Positions 45,437 through 53,229 of a stretch of DNA of 64,000 nucleotides are shown one piece after another. The DNA comes from Armatimonadota bacterium (lineage in GTDB: Bacteria; Armatimonadota; Chthonomonadetes; Chthonomonadales; Chthonomonadaceae): assembly GCA_028871815.1 (NCBI GenBank), contig JAGWMJ010000005.1:1-64000 (forward strand), given 5' to 3'. How positions within the stretch are numbered: the stretch's first letter is position 1; each line of letters starts with the position of its first letter. The position numbers were made by a program, and so were the translations under genes. The notes below the pieces were generated by a model, which saw nothing but the letters and a program-made list of their open reading frames with translations, made no database searches and had not been told where the DNA came from.

Positions 45437-46627
45437 CTAAGCCTTGACGGAATTGGCTCGGGCCGGCAGAAACTGTGTAGCAACTAGCGCTACAAATGCG
45501 ATAGTAATTCCTACGTAGAACGGCAGCTTGTAGTTACCGTAGTGGGCCCACAACCACGCCCCGCCGGCAGGCACCGTCACCGCTGCGATGTGGTTCATTG
45601 TGGTGCCCATTGCCAGACATGGCGTCAATTCCGATGGCTCCGCGATACGGTGGAGATAGGTTGTGTATCCCACGCCGAAACCGAAGAGGATGTTATCCAC
45701 AAGGTAGAGCGCGTAAAGCGCCCCGACCACCTGGAAGTGCGTGTACCCGAAGAACACGATGATCAGGGCGATGGAGTAGAACGTCAGCGGGCGACGCTCG
45801 CCAATTCGATCGGTAAGCCGGCCGATGAGCGGCGCCGTGAACGCAATGAGCAGGCTGTTGGCAAACTGAACTACCAGCATGGCCGCCAGGGGCTGCTTGT
45901 ACACCATGATAAGCGCGAATGTGGCGAATATGCCAAATATCTGGCGGCGACACCCCTCCAGAAATATCAACAGGTAGTAGAGACCGTACTTTTTGCGAAG
46001 GACCAGGCGCGATCGCGGCGCGCCGTGCGCATCGGTGGAAAGACGCGAACAAAGGAGCGAAGCGACGCCAATGGAAACGCCGCCGATGACAAAGTACGGC
46101 AGATAATCATGGTGGGGCAGAAGGCGCGACAGGCTGAACGATGCGCCGAGCGCGCCCAGCGTCGCCAGATTGGAGATACCCGAAATGCGCCCGAGGTGAT
46201 AGCCACCCTGCAGGCCCTTTGCCAGCGCGAGCGTAATTGCCGGCGCCACCGAGGACCAGAGGTGAAAGCCCACCGACCAGAATACCGTGACGAGGATGAG
46301 CTTGTCATACGAGGGCACGGAGCCCGAGAATCCGATTCCAATGGCCATTACGAACAGCCCGAGCGAGGCAATGCGCGTTTCCGCGAGCGCCACCAGCGTG
46401 CCCGCCATTACGGCCGCAAGAAGCCCGGGGATTTCCCGCAGCGACTCCAGGTTGCCAAGCTGCTGCGGGCCCGCGTGGAGAACATCGCGCATGAAGTTCA
46501 GAAACACGCCGGCATAGACCGCGAAACCAAAGGCAAAGGCGACGTTCAGGCCGTAGAACAGCGCCCAATCGCGTTTGTGTCGCCTGCCGGACGCGGTTTC
46601 CGCCTCTTTCGCCTCCGCATCACACAA
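45437..46627 (-). CDS. Major facilitator superfamily transporter
   Basis: A 396-aa protein with about 12 hydrophobic helices in two halves. [20 protein letters not shown] shows the MFS loop motif (G-x-x-x-D-R-x-G) in the C-terminal half. A basic N-terminal extension (RRHKRDW) is cytosolic. The ATG overlaps the end of trpB by 8 bp. The substrate is unknown. It is last in the greA-lysS-DUF190-trpB-MFS minus-strand run and ends near a shared terminator. Confidence 0.83.
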   Translation of the reverse strand: MCDAEAKEAETASGRRHKRDWALFYGLNVAFAFGFAVYAGVFLNFMRDVLHAGPQQLGNLESLREIPGLLAAVMAGTLVALAETRIASLGLFVMAIGIGFSGSVPSYDKLILVTVFWSVGFHLWSSVAPAITLALAKGLQGGYHLGRISGISNLATLGALGASFSLSRLLPHHDYLPYFVIGGVSIGVASLLCSRLSTDAHGAPRSRLVLRKKYGLYYLLIFLEGCRRQIFGIFATFALIMVYKQPLAAMLVVQFANSLLIAFTAPLIGRLTDRIGERRPLTFYSIALIIVFFGYTHFQVVGALYALYLVDNILFGFGVGYTTYLHRIAEPSELTPCLAMGTTMNHIAAVTVPAGGAWLWAHYGNYKLPFYVGITIAFVALVATQFLPARANSVKA

Positions 46628-47816
46628 GCTGAAGTTCCCGGACTACGGTCTCCATATCCTTGTCACCACGGCCCGAGAGGTTCACGATAACCGTGGCTCC
46701 GGCCGGCAGCCGGTCGCCCAATTCGTGGAGATATGCGAGTGCGTGCGCCGATTCCAGGGCGGGGATGATGCCCTCCAGCCGGGCAAGCGTTTGCAATGCC
46801 TGCAGCGCATCCTTGTCGGTGCACGAGCCGTAATCTACCCGGCCGCTCTCCTTGAGGAACGCGTGCTGCGGCCCAACACCGGGATAGTCCAACCCGGCGG
46901 AGATTGAGTGCGTTTCCGTCACCTGGCCGTCGGCATCCTGCAGCAGGTAGCTTAGCGATCCGTGAAGCACGCCCGGCAATCCACGACCCAGAGTGGCGCA
47001 GTGATGCGGCGTATCCACTCCTTCGCCGGCAGCTTCGACGCCGAAGAGGCGGACATTACGATCGGCCACGAAGGCCGAGAAGATGCCCATCGCGTTGGAT
47101 CCACCTCCAACGCAGGCGACCACGGCGGCCGGAAGAGTGCCATCGCGCTCCAGTATCTGACTCCTGGCCTCCCGTCCGATCACGCTCTGAAAGTCGCGCA
47201 CGATGGCGGGGTACGGATGCGGCCCGACGACGCTGCCGATTATGTAGTGTGTAGTCCGTACGTTGGTTACCCAGTCACGAATGGCTTCGTTGGTGGCATC
47301 TTTGAGCGTTCGCGTGCCACTGGAAACCTTGACCACCTCGGCGCCGAGAAGCCGCATGCGGGCAACATTGAGCGCCTGGCGGCGGATATCTTCCTCGCCC
47401 ATATAGACGCAGCACTCCAGCCCGTAGCGAGCGCAGACGGTAGCCGTGGCCACACCATGCTGTCCGGCGCCGGTTTCCGCTATGATGCGCGGCTTGCCCA
47501 TCCGCAGCGCCAGGTGGATCTGCCCGACTGTGTTGTTGATCTTGTGCGCACCGGTATGGCACAGGTCCTCGCGCTTGAGGTAGACGCGCAGTCCGGTGCT
47601 TTCCGAAATGCGTTCAGCCAGGTACAGCGGCGTAGGACGCCCAACAAAATCGCGCAGGGCGAGGTCGACGCGGGCTGTGAACGCCTCGTCGGCGCAGGCG
47701 CGCGCGTATTCTGCCTCCAACTCGTCGAGCGCAGGGATCAAGGTCTCCGGCACATACCTGCCGCCAAAGCGACCGAAGTGGCCCGGTGCGTCGACAATCC
47801 CAGTGGTTTGGCTCAT
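46620..47816 (-). CDS. trpB: Tryptophan synthase beta subunit
   Basis: A 398-aa PLP enzyme that condenses indole with serine. [20 protein letters not shown] is chosen as the start, with an AGGAG site; an upstream extension lacks similarity. [19 protein letters not shown] contains the PLP lysine. [26 protein letters not shown] and [16 protein letters not shown] are the other TrpB blocks, all intact. Length is normal for TrpB1. Unusually it is ~24 kb away from trpA and next to DUF190 and MFS genes. Confidence 0.97.
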   Translation of the reverse strand: MSQTTGIVDAPGHFGRFGGRYVPETLIPALDELEAEYARACADEAFTARVDLALRDFVGRPTPLYLAERISESTGLRVYLKREDLCHTGAHKINNTVGQIHLALRMGKPRIIAETGAGQHGVATATVCARYGLECCVYMGEEDIRRQALNVARMRLLGAEVVKVSSGTRTLKDATNEAIRDWVTNVRTTHYIIGSVVGPHPYPAIVRDFQSVIGREARSQILERDGTLPAAVVACVGGGSNAMGIFSAFVADRNVRLFGVEAAGEGVDTPHHCATLGRGLPGVLHGSLSYLLQDADGQVTETHSISAGLDYPGVGPQHAFLKESGRVDYGSCTDKDALQALQTLARLEGIIPALESAHALAYLHELGDRLPAGATVIVNLSGRGDKDMETVVRELQLV

Positions 47817-47839
47817 GGTCTCCTGTTGGCCCGGTGAGG

Positions 47840-48187
47840 TCAGACGCTGCCCGCACGGCTGTGGGTGTACTTCACAACCGAGCACGGCTGCCGCGTGATC
47901 AGCCCTTCGGTGACCATCTCGTCCAGCACCGGCACGAACGCGCTGATCTTCTCGTCGCTGTCCACCAGCTCAATCACGACCGGCAGGTCCTCTGAAAGCC
48001 GCAGAATGGATGCCGTGTGGATACGGCTGTTAGCCCCGAAGCCGGCAATGCCAATCGAGACCGTTGCCCCCGCCAACCCTTCCTGACGGGCTCGCTCAAG
48101 GATCGCTTGATGAAGCGACCGTCCGTGCCAGTGATCATCCTGGCCCACATAGACGCGCAGCATCGTCGCCTCGCCTGCTATTTTCAT
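47840..48187 (-). CDS. DUF190 family protein
   Basis: A 115-aa protein of the DUF190 family. It has the PII-like small alpha/beta layout: [62 protein letters not shown]190 proteins are often encoded next to fluoride exporter CrcB, and their role may be in ion or nucleotide sensing (general knowledge). No crcB is seen here. The gene lies 23 bp upstream of trpB and 28 bp after lysS in the minus-strand run. Confidence 0.85.
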   Translation of the reverse strand: MKIAGEATMLRVYVGQDDHWHGRSLHQAILERARQEGLAGATVSIGIAGFGANSRIHTASILRLSEDLPVVIELVDSDEKISAFVPVLDEMVTEGLITRQPCSVVKYTHSRAGSV

Positions 48188-48215
48188 GACATAGCCTTTC
48201 CGCGGCAGCTTCCAT

Positions 48216-49715
48216 CTATCGCGGACGAAGCAGAGGAAACGGTATCACATCACGGATTGAGGCTGTATTCGTCAGCACCATAACCAGCCGGTCAATACCG
48301 ATTCCCAGCCCCCCGGTGGGCGGCATTCCATACTCCATCGCCTCTAGGAAGTCGGTATCCATGGGATGCGCTTCCGCATTACCGGCCTCATTCTGCCGCA
48401 CCTGCTCCTCGAAACGCTGACGCTGATCCACAGGGTCGTTCAGTTCACTGAAGGCGTTGCCGAGTTCCTGCGAGGCGATATAGAGCTCAAACCGGCGCGC
48501 CACCGCCGGATTCCTGGCGCTGCGTTTGGCAAGCGGCGAGGTTTCCACGGGGAAATCGACGATGAACGTTGGCTGCAGCAGGTGTGGCTGCGTATAGACC
48601 TCGTGCAGCTTTTCAATAAGTCCGCCGAGCGTCGTTTCAGCCGCCAGGTCCAGTGGCGCGCCGACGCGACGGCACGCAGCTTTCGCCTGCTCCAGGCTTG
48701 CCAACTCCTCCGGCCGTATTCCGGCAAACTCGGCGATGCCATCGTTCATGGCCAGCCGCCGCCACGGTCGCTGCGCCAGGTCGATCGCGCCATCGGCGCA
48801 CGCGATCATGGGTGAGCCGTTTACCGCCGTGGCCACGGCAATGTACATCTCCTCCACCAGCTCCATGATCTCTTCCAGGTTTGCGTAGGCCTGATAGAGC
48901 TCCATCAGACTGAATTCCGGCGAATGCCGTGGTGAGACGCCCTCGTTCCGAAACACCCTGCCAATTTCGTACACGCGCTCGAAGCCGCCAATTATGAGAC
49001 GCTTCAGGTAGAGCTCCAGCGAGATGCGCAGCTTCAGGTCGAGGTCCAGCGCGTTGTGGTGTGTGACAAACGGCCGCGCCAATGCCCCACCCGCCACGTT
49101 CTGAAGAACCGGCGTTTCAATTTCAATAAACTGGTGGTCATCCAGCCAGCGCCGGATGGTTGAAATGGCGACACTGCGCCGGCGAACCAGATCGCGAGCT
49201 GCCGGATTCGCCAGAAAATCGAGGTAGCGCCGGCGATACCGGTCTTCCACATCGGCCAGTGCGCCATGGACCAGGCCCTGATCGTCAACCTTTCCCGTCG
49301 GTGGCGACCGCAGCGCCTTGGCCAAAAGCGTGATTTCGGACGCTCGGATCGATATCTCGCCGGAGTTGGTCCGGAAAACCGATCCGACGGCCCCTACGAT
49401 GTCACCCAGATCCATGTCGAGGAACAGCTGGTAGGCGGCATCCCCCAATTCGTCGCCGCGCACGTAGAGCTGAATTCGGCCGGATTGATCCTCAATGTTA
49501 CAGAATGAGGCCTTACCCATTTTGCGGCGAGCGACAACACGCCCGGCCACGGTTACGTGGGTGCCGTCGAGGCTGCTGAATGCCACTTCGCACGCAACCT
49601 CGGCTGCCTTGTGGCTGCGATCAAAGCGCTCGATCGCAAAAGGATCGCGCCCTTTCGCGTTCAGCTCCTTTAGTTTGGCGAGGCGCGCCACATACGTTTC
49701 GGTCTCTTCAGACAT
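48216..49715 (-). CDS. lysS: Lysyl-tRNA synthetase, class II
   Basis: A 499-aa class II synthetase. The OB-fold anticodon-binding domain (residues ~50-150, VTVAGRVVARRKMGKASFCN) precedes the catalytic core. RVFRNEGVSPRHSPEFSLME is motif 2 and GLGIGIDRLVMVLT is motif 3. It charges tRNA-Lys. It follows greA by 54 bp, the classic greA-lysS order, and is followed by the DUF190 gene. Confidence 0.97.
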   Translation of the reverse strand: MSEETETYVARLAKLKELNAKGRDPFAIERFDRSHKAAEVACEVAFSSLDGTHVTVAGRVVARRKMGKASFCNIEDQSGRIQLYVRGDELGDAAYQLFLDMDLGDIVGAVGSVFRTNSGEISIRASEITLLAKALRSPPTGKVDDQGLVHGALADVEDRYRRRYLDFLANPAARDLVRRRSVAISTIRRWLDDHQFIEIETPVLQNVAGGALARPFVTHHNALDLDLKLRISLELYLKRLIIGGFERVYEIGRVFRNEGVSPRHSPEFSLMELYQAYANLEEIMELVEEMYIAVATAVNGSPMIACADGAIDLAQRPWRRLAMNDGIAEFAGIRPEELASLEQAKAACRRVGAPLDLAAETTLGGLIEKLHEVYTQPHLLQPTFIVDFPVETSPLAKRSARNPAVARRFELYIASQELGNAFSELNDPVDQRQRFEEQVRQNEAGNAEAHPMDTDFLEAMEYGMPPTGGLGIGIDRLVMVLTNTASIRDVIPFPLLRPR

Positions 49716-49769
49716 AGCCGGTTGGGCGCTGGTCCGGGTCGGCGCATGCAGATCGGCGGCGCCCTTACC

Positions 49770-50249
49770 TTACTTTCTAATGGAATCGATCCGGTAGCGG
49801 ACCACGCCCGCCGGTACGTTGGCTACAATCTCGTCACCCGGCTTGTGCCCGACCATAGAGAGGCCAATCGGCGACTCATCCGAGATCAGGTCCTCGTCGG
49901 GATTGGCCTCAACAGAGCCAACCAGCGTAAACGTCCAGTTGTCGCCATCGTCCAGATTGGTAACGGTGATCACCGAGCCGATACCTGCGACGTCCACCGG
50001 AATGTCGTCATCGTTGAGCACCTGCGCCAGCTGCAGCAGGCGCCGGATCTCCATGATCTCACTCTCAACGAGAGCCTGCTCCGTTTTGGCGGTCGCGTAC
50101 TCGGTGTTTTCGGAGACATCGTCGGACAGCAAAGATTCGTGGATTCGCGTGGCAATCTCCTTGCGCTCAACACTGCGCAGAAACTCCAGCCGCTCCTCCA
50201 ATCGGCGGTAAGCCTGCGGAGTTATGACCACAACACCGTCGCCAGTCAT
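49770..50249 (-). CDS. greA: Transcription elongation factor GreA
   Basis: A 159-aa protein with an N-terminal coiled coil (ITPQAYRRLEERLEFLRSVERKEI ... LSDDVSENTEYATAKTEQ), which carries the acidic D/E tip residues (SDDVSENTEY) that trigger transcript cleavage by stalled RNA polymerase. The C-terminal FKBP-like domain ends GDEIVANVPAGVVRYRIDSI. GGAGGCG precedes the ATG. It is the first gene of the greA-lysS run. Confidence 0.97.
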   Translation of the reverse strand: MTGDGVVVITPQAYRRLEERLEFLRSVERKEIATRIHESLLSDDVSENTEYATAKTEQALVESEIMEIRRLLQLAQVLNDDDIPVDVAGIGSVITVTNLDDGDNWTFTLVGSVEANPDEDLISDESPIGLSMVGHKPGDEIVANVPAGVVRYRIDSIRK

Positions 50250-50377
50250 CTACCGCCTCCTCACAGCGCCACGTTTGCTGGGATCGAGCCGCGCACGCGT
50301 CACCATACAGAAAACAAAGCACTGCCTTCGTTTTCAAGGTCAGTGCCATCTCGCCAGACGAATTGTGTGAACGGGCC

Positions 50378-50407
50378 ATTTTGGCACACGCGGTTCTGCG
50401 AAGTCAA
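50378..50407 (-). promoter_or_regulatory. Candidate promoter for greA
   Basis: On the minus strand TTGACT (50407-50402) and CAAAAT (50383-50378) are 18 bp apart, about 130 bp upstream of the greA start. It lies just downstream of the degenerate toxin locus, so it would insulate greA from it. The other bases of 50250-50554 show no gene. Confidence 0.4.
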
Positions 50408-50554
50408 TTACCCGAGGCGCCTCGTCCAAAACCTGACCGGACTAGAACCGTTGCGTGTTAATCGAACCGGACCGACGGCCCGGACGGTTTGCTGACTTTC
50501 GCGAGGCGCTATCGCAATGCCGGCGTGCTGCCTACGACGTGCGGCAGGTTGGCT

Positions 50555-50788
50555 CTAGCGCGGAATCGCGCAGCGCTCTTGGGCCGTGGTCGGCGCGCTC
50601 AATGCGGCGTACATACAGCGGCACCGAGCGGCGATGATTTCTCGGCCATAACCACGGGCCTTATCGACGATGAGGTTGCAGACGGTATACCCGCCGGGGC
50701 GGTGGTAAACGTCAAGTCGGCTGACAACCCGCTTTGGCCCGGCGCGGGTGAGCCGCGGATCATAGTTCCACCACCCGAATTGTGTCAA
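50555..50788 (-). pseudogene. Second pretoxin HINT-domain remnant
   Basis: A short frame with a TTG start whose residues 13-43 (LTRAGPKRVVSRLDVYHRP...TVCNLIVD) match the corresponding part of the HINT fragment at 52.8 kb. It lacks the N-terminal catalytic part of HINT and any toxin domain; after VD the sequence departs and ends in unrelated residues. It overlaps the end of the third paralogue (50760). Best read as a broken cassette boundary left by recombination. Confidence 0.6.
50663..50751 (-). repeat. Direct repeat of HINT sequence, copy 2
   Basis: An 89-bp block 81/89 identical by eye to 52801-52889 (eight substitutions, no gaps). Same orientation, about 2.1 kb apart. The two copies flank the three paralogous genes and encode the beta-strand stretch ending YNLIVD. 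Confidence 0.85.
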
Positions 50789-51302
50789 ACGACTGGCGCA
50801 AGCAGTCCACGGCGGCCAACTCGGCTGCGATCACCTGATACGGCCCAAAGTCGGAATTGCGGATAACAAGATCGACGGGAAACGGGGGCGGCGTAGCGCC
50901 CGGCGTCCGGCAATGGGCGATCTCGACTGGCAGCGCGACCGCTCGACGGCAACTTCGCCGCGCTGCGTGGACGCATTCACATTGGTGCACGATCGCCGCC
51001 CTCTCCAGCAGCCGAACGCCGGATACGCGCGCTGCGCGGCTTTCCTGCGCCGCCAGCTCAGGAAACATGATCCCGACTGCTTCGGCATCGGCTCCGCTCT
51101 GGCGAGCACCGGGAAGATACGTGTGGAACTCGACATCCGACAGAAACCATTCGCTAAGCGCCACAGCGCTCGGACCTGCGGTGGCCAGCGCGCGCAAGAC
51201 GTCGATCAAGTCCCAACATGGCCGCAGCCGCCCGCAAACGCGGTCATATATCGTTACCGCGAAAGCGCGGCATCCCTCAACCCCTGCTTCGCCACTTGCC
51301 AC
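50760..51302 (-). CDS. Immunity-like paralogue 3 (unknown family)
   Basis: A 180-aa protein, third of three tandem paralogues. The GTG at 51302 is preferred because GGGGAG lies 6 bp upstream; a GTG at 51356, one base after the previous gene's stop, is the alternative. Shared blocks with its neighbours are DLIDVLRALATAGPSAVALSEW (residues ~35-55), IMFPELAAQ, GVRLLERAAIVH and a terminal LRQSFDTIRVVEL. Soluble and acidic, no signal or membrane helix. The position after a toxin remnant suggests an immunity protein. Confidence 0.6.
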   Translation of the reverse strand: MASGEAGVEGCRAFAVTIYDRVCGRLRPCWDLIDVLRALATAGPSAVALSEWFLSDVEFHTYLPGARQSGADAEAVGIMFPELAAQESRAARVSGVRLLERAAIVHQCECVHAARRSCRRAVALPVEIAHCRTPGATPPPFPVDLVIRNSDFGPYQVIAAELAAVDCLRQSFDTIRVVEL

Positions 51303-51357
51303 ACAGCGCTCCCCGGTCCGTCGCCGCCCATGCTGGCGCCTGCGACCGCCTGGCACG

Positions 51358-51879
51358 TCAGAACTCGGCGATCCGAACTATGTCGAACGCTTCGTGCAGC
51401 GCAGATAATGCCCTGCGGTCCCGTGTTACCACCTCGAACGGCTCATCTGCGCAGCAGCGAACGAGCATATCTGCCGGGAATGGCAGAATGGTATCGGGAA
51501 AAGACCAGCCCGCGCTGACATCTGTCGGGACACCAGCTTCGCCGGGGCCAGCCCGCCGCGCGCACTGGACTTCCTCGAATCGCTGAACGATGGATGCGCG
51601 CTCCAGCAGGCGGCTGCCCGGCACCGTGACGACCCGGGCTCCCTCGCCGGCGAGCTCTGGAAACAGTGTGTTAATTGCTGCGGACCCGTATGCCGCCGGT
51701 TGCGGGCCAACAAAGGACCGTACACCAACGTTTGAGACACACCACTCCCGCCCAGCTACGGCAGCCGGCTCCATTGCTGCGAGCGCCCGCAGCACCTCAA
51801 CAAGATCGTGGTGGCACGTGCTCCGGTTGAAAGCGCACCGCAGGTGAACCACAACAACGATGAGGCGTTGGTGACACAT
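51358..51879 (-). CDS. Immunity-like paralogue 2 (unknown family)
   Basis: A 173-aa protein, exactly the same length as paralogue 1. The ATG at MCHQRLIVV has a GGAG 10 bp upstream; a longer in-frame reading to 52017 overlaps paralogue 1. Shared blocks: DLVEVLRALAAMEPAAVAGREW, NTLFPELAGEG, GSRLLERASIVQRF, LHEAFDIVRIAEF. Nearer to paralogue 3 than to 1. No recognised Pfam family. It starts 56 bp after paralogue 1. Confidence 0.62.
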   Translation of the reverse strand: MCHQRLIVVVVHLRCAFNRSTCHHDLVEVLRALAAMEPAAVAGREWCVSNVGVRSFVGPQPAAYGSAAINTLFPELAGEGARVVTVPGSRLLERASIVQRFEEVQCARRAGPGEAGVPTDVSAGWSFPDTILPFPADMLVRCCADEPFEVVTRDRRALSALHEAFDIVRIAEF

Positions 51880-51935
51880 GGAATTCAGGCTCCGGACCGA
51901 GGCACAGCGAGCCTCCGCATCGATAGACTCAACGG

Positions 51936-52457
51936 CTAGAATGCCCTTCGGGTCGCGGACGCGAACACATCGTACACTGCGTCGAATTCGCTCTCGTTCA
52001 AGCAGGCAATTGACCATGGCCCGGCCGGCGTCAGCCAGGCCGCGAAATCCGTGGGTGGCGGCTCAGTTATGCAGCCCTCGCCAAGGCGCAGCACCTGAGT
52101 TGGAAGCGCCTTCTCCTTGCTGCGGGATACTCGGTGCACGCGGCCGGTTACCCATTGCGCTACAAGCGCAGACCTCTCCAGCAGGCGCTCGCCGGTCACG
52201 ACAGCTGCGCTCTCGTCGCCGTGCCCAAGTTCCGGAAACATTGCACGCATGCCGCCATCCCCGGCCCGCCCGGATGAAATGCTCTGGCCAAAAAGGCGCA
52301 CCGAGAGACCGTGGACCCACCAGTCGCGCTCGACGACGAGGTCCCACCCGATCGGCGTGAGCAGCCGCAGGATATCAATGAGCGAAAAGTCATGGTCGAC
52401 CGAAGCCCGCATGTGCATGGTGTACAACTTGCCTGTAAAGCACTCCCTACGGCTCAT
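51936..52457 (-). CDS. Immunity-like paralogue 1, overlapping the toxin-module stop
   Basis: A 173-aa protein. Its ATG overlaps the stop of the preceding module (ATGA), with AAGGAG about 12 bp upstream, so translation is probably coupled. Blocks shared with paralogues 2 and 3: SLIDILRLLTPIG...ERDWWVHG, RAMFPELGHG, GERLLERSALVAQW and a C-terminal LNESEFDAVYDVF. It is the most divergent of the three. No signal or membrane helix. By position it is the cognate immunity gene (inference). Confidence 0.65.
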   Translation of the reverse strand: MSRRECFTGKLYTMHMRASVDHDFSLIDILRLLTPIGWDLVVERDWWVHGLSVRLFGQSISSGRAGDGGMRAMFPELGHGDESAAVVTGERLLERSALVAQWVTGRVHRVSRSKEKALPTQVLRLGEGCITEPPPTDFAAWLTPAGPWSIACLNESEFDAVYDVFASATRRAF

Positions 52458-52741
52458 GGTTCCGGTGACTCCTTCCCTAGGATCTCCTTCGGCGAGCCAC
52501 CGCGATCATTCCGCGCGTTGGGTGCCCACACCATCTCGTGGTAATGCGGAAACGTGTGGTCAGTTCGACCGCTCCGACTGTAGAAGTCCATCTGCCGCGT
52601 CACATAGCCCTCCAGGTCGTACTCGGCGGCGCTCTGGTTGCCTCGGCCCTCTTCGCCCCATCTCAACAAGGCGTACGCTGCGCCCTCGCCCTCCGGGTTG
52701 GGCCGGTACTGCGGGAACTTGCCGCCTCGCTTCGCCCGCAT
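52454..52741 (-). CDS. Putative toxin C-terminal module with HYHEM motif
   Basis: A 95-aa frame starting MRAKRGGKFPQYRPNPEGEG. It continues with YALLRWGEEGRGNQSAAEYD and DFYSRSGRTDHTFPHYHEMV. The basic start and closely spaced His residues (HTFPHYHEM) resemble the small catalytic modules at the ends of polymorphic toxins, but I cannot name the family. It is in a different frame from the HINT fragment directly upstream, so the original fusion is broken or the ATG is used independently. It overlaps paralogue 1 by ATGA. Confidence 0.5.
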   Translation of the reverse strand: MRAKRGGKFPQYRPNPEGEGAAYALLRWGEEGRGNQSAAEYDLEGYVTRQMDFYSRSGRTDHTFPHYHEMVWAPNARNDRGGSPKEILGKESPEP

Positions 52742-53094
52742 GGCCCGTGATGAACCTCAACCCCGCCACCGACTTGCCCGACCGAATAGTCGTGGACGCC
52801 ATCGACGATGAGGTTGTAGACGGTATACCCGCCATGGCGGTGCAAAACGTCAACACGGCTGACAACCAGCTTTGGCCCGGCGCGGGTGACAATGGAAGTG
52901 CCGAGCGCCAACTCGCCCGCGTATACAAAGCCCTTGCCGGCAGCGTAGAACGGATGCTGCCGCGTGCAGAGCAGGGTTTCAACCGGTTTGCGGGAGCCTG
53001 GCGCCGTGAGCGTAACGCGAAGTAGCTGCGGTACGTTCCGGGCCGCGGTGGAGAGCACGCGGCAGTATTGGCGACGAAGACCGCATTGGAGCAC
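52663..53094 (-). pseudogene. Truncated pretoxin HINT domain (5'-deleted polymorphic toxin)
   Basis: A 143-aa frame carrying the C-terminal half of a PT-HINT (Hedgehog/intein-like) domain: LLCTRQHPFYAAGKGFVYAG, LALGTSIVTRAGPKLVVSRV, GYTVYNLIVDGVHDYSVGQV and VEVHHGPCG. The N-terminal HINT segment with the catalytic Cys, and any secretion, RHS or repeat region, is missing: only 135 bp separate this frame from the next gene. The frame runs out in an Arg-rich tail, while the toxin module continues in another frame. HINT domains release toxin tips by autoproteolysis. Confidence 0.7.
52801..52889 (-). repeat. Direct repeat of HINT sequence, copy 1
   Basis: Partner of 50663-50751 (81/89 identical by eye). 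It lies inside the HINT fragment. Homologous exchange between the two copies would delete the toxin module and all three paralogues. Confidence 0.85.
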
Positions 53095-53229
53095 ACTCGG
53101 ATTAACGTGGCTCCCGGCATATGCTGCACGGGTCTCATTGGTACCACAGCGCAGACTTGCCGGTTGCGGTCGACCGTCGCCAACTGCAGAGTCCCAATGG
53201 CGCCAGCGCCATGTATGGCAGAGAGTCCG

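Noticed and set aside
45542-46690. 382-codon plus-strand frame opposite the MFS gene
   Set aside because: Arg/Glu-rich composition with no motif; the minus-strand frame is a clear 12-helix transporter.
52117-53025. 302-codon plus-strand frame across the toxin locus
   Set aside because: Arg/Ser/Pro-rich with no family features. The minus-strand frames show HINT motifs and mutual paralogy.
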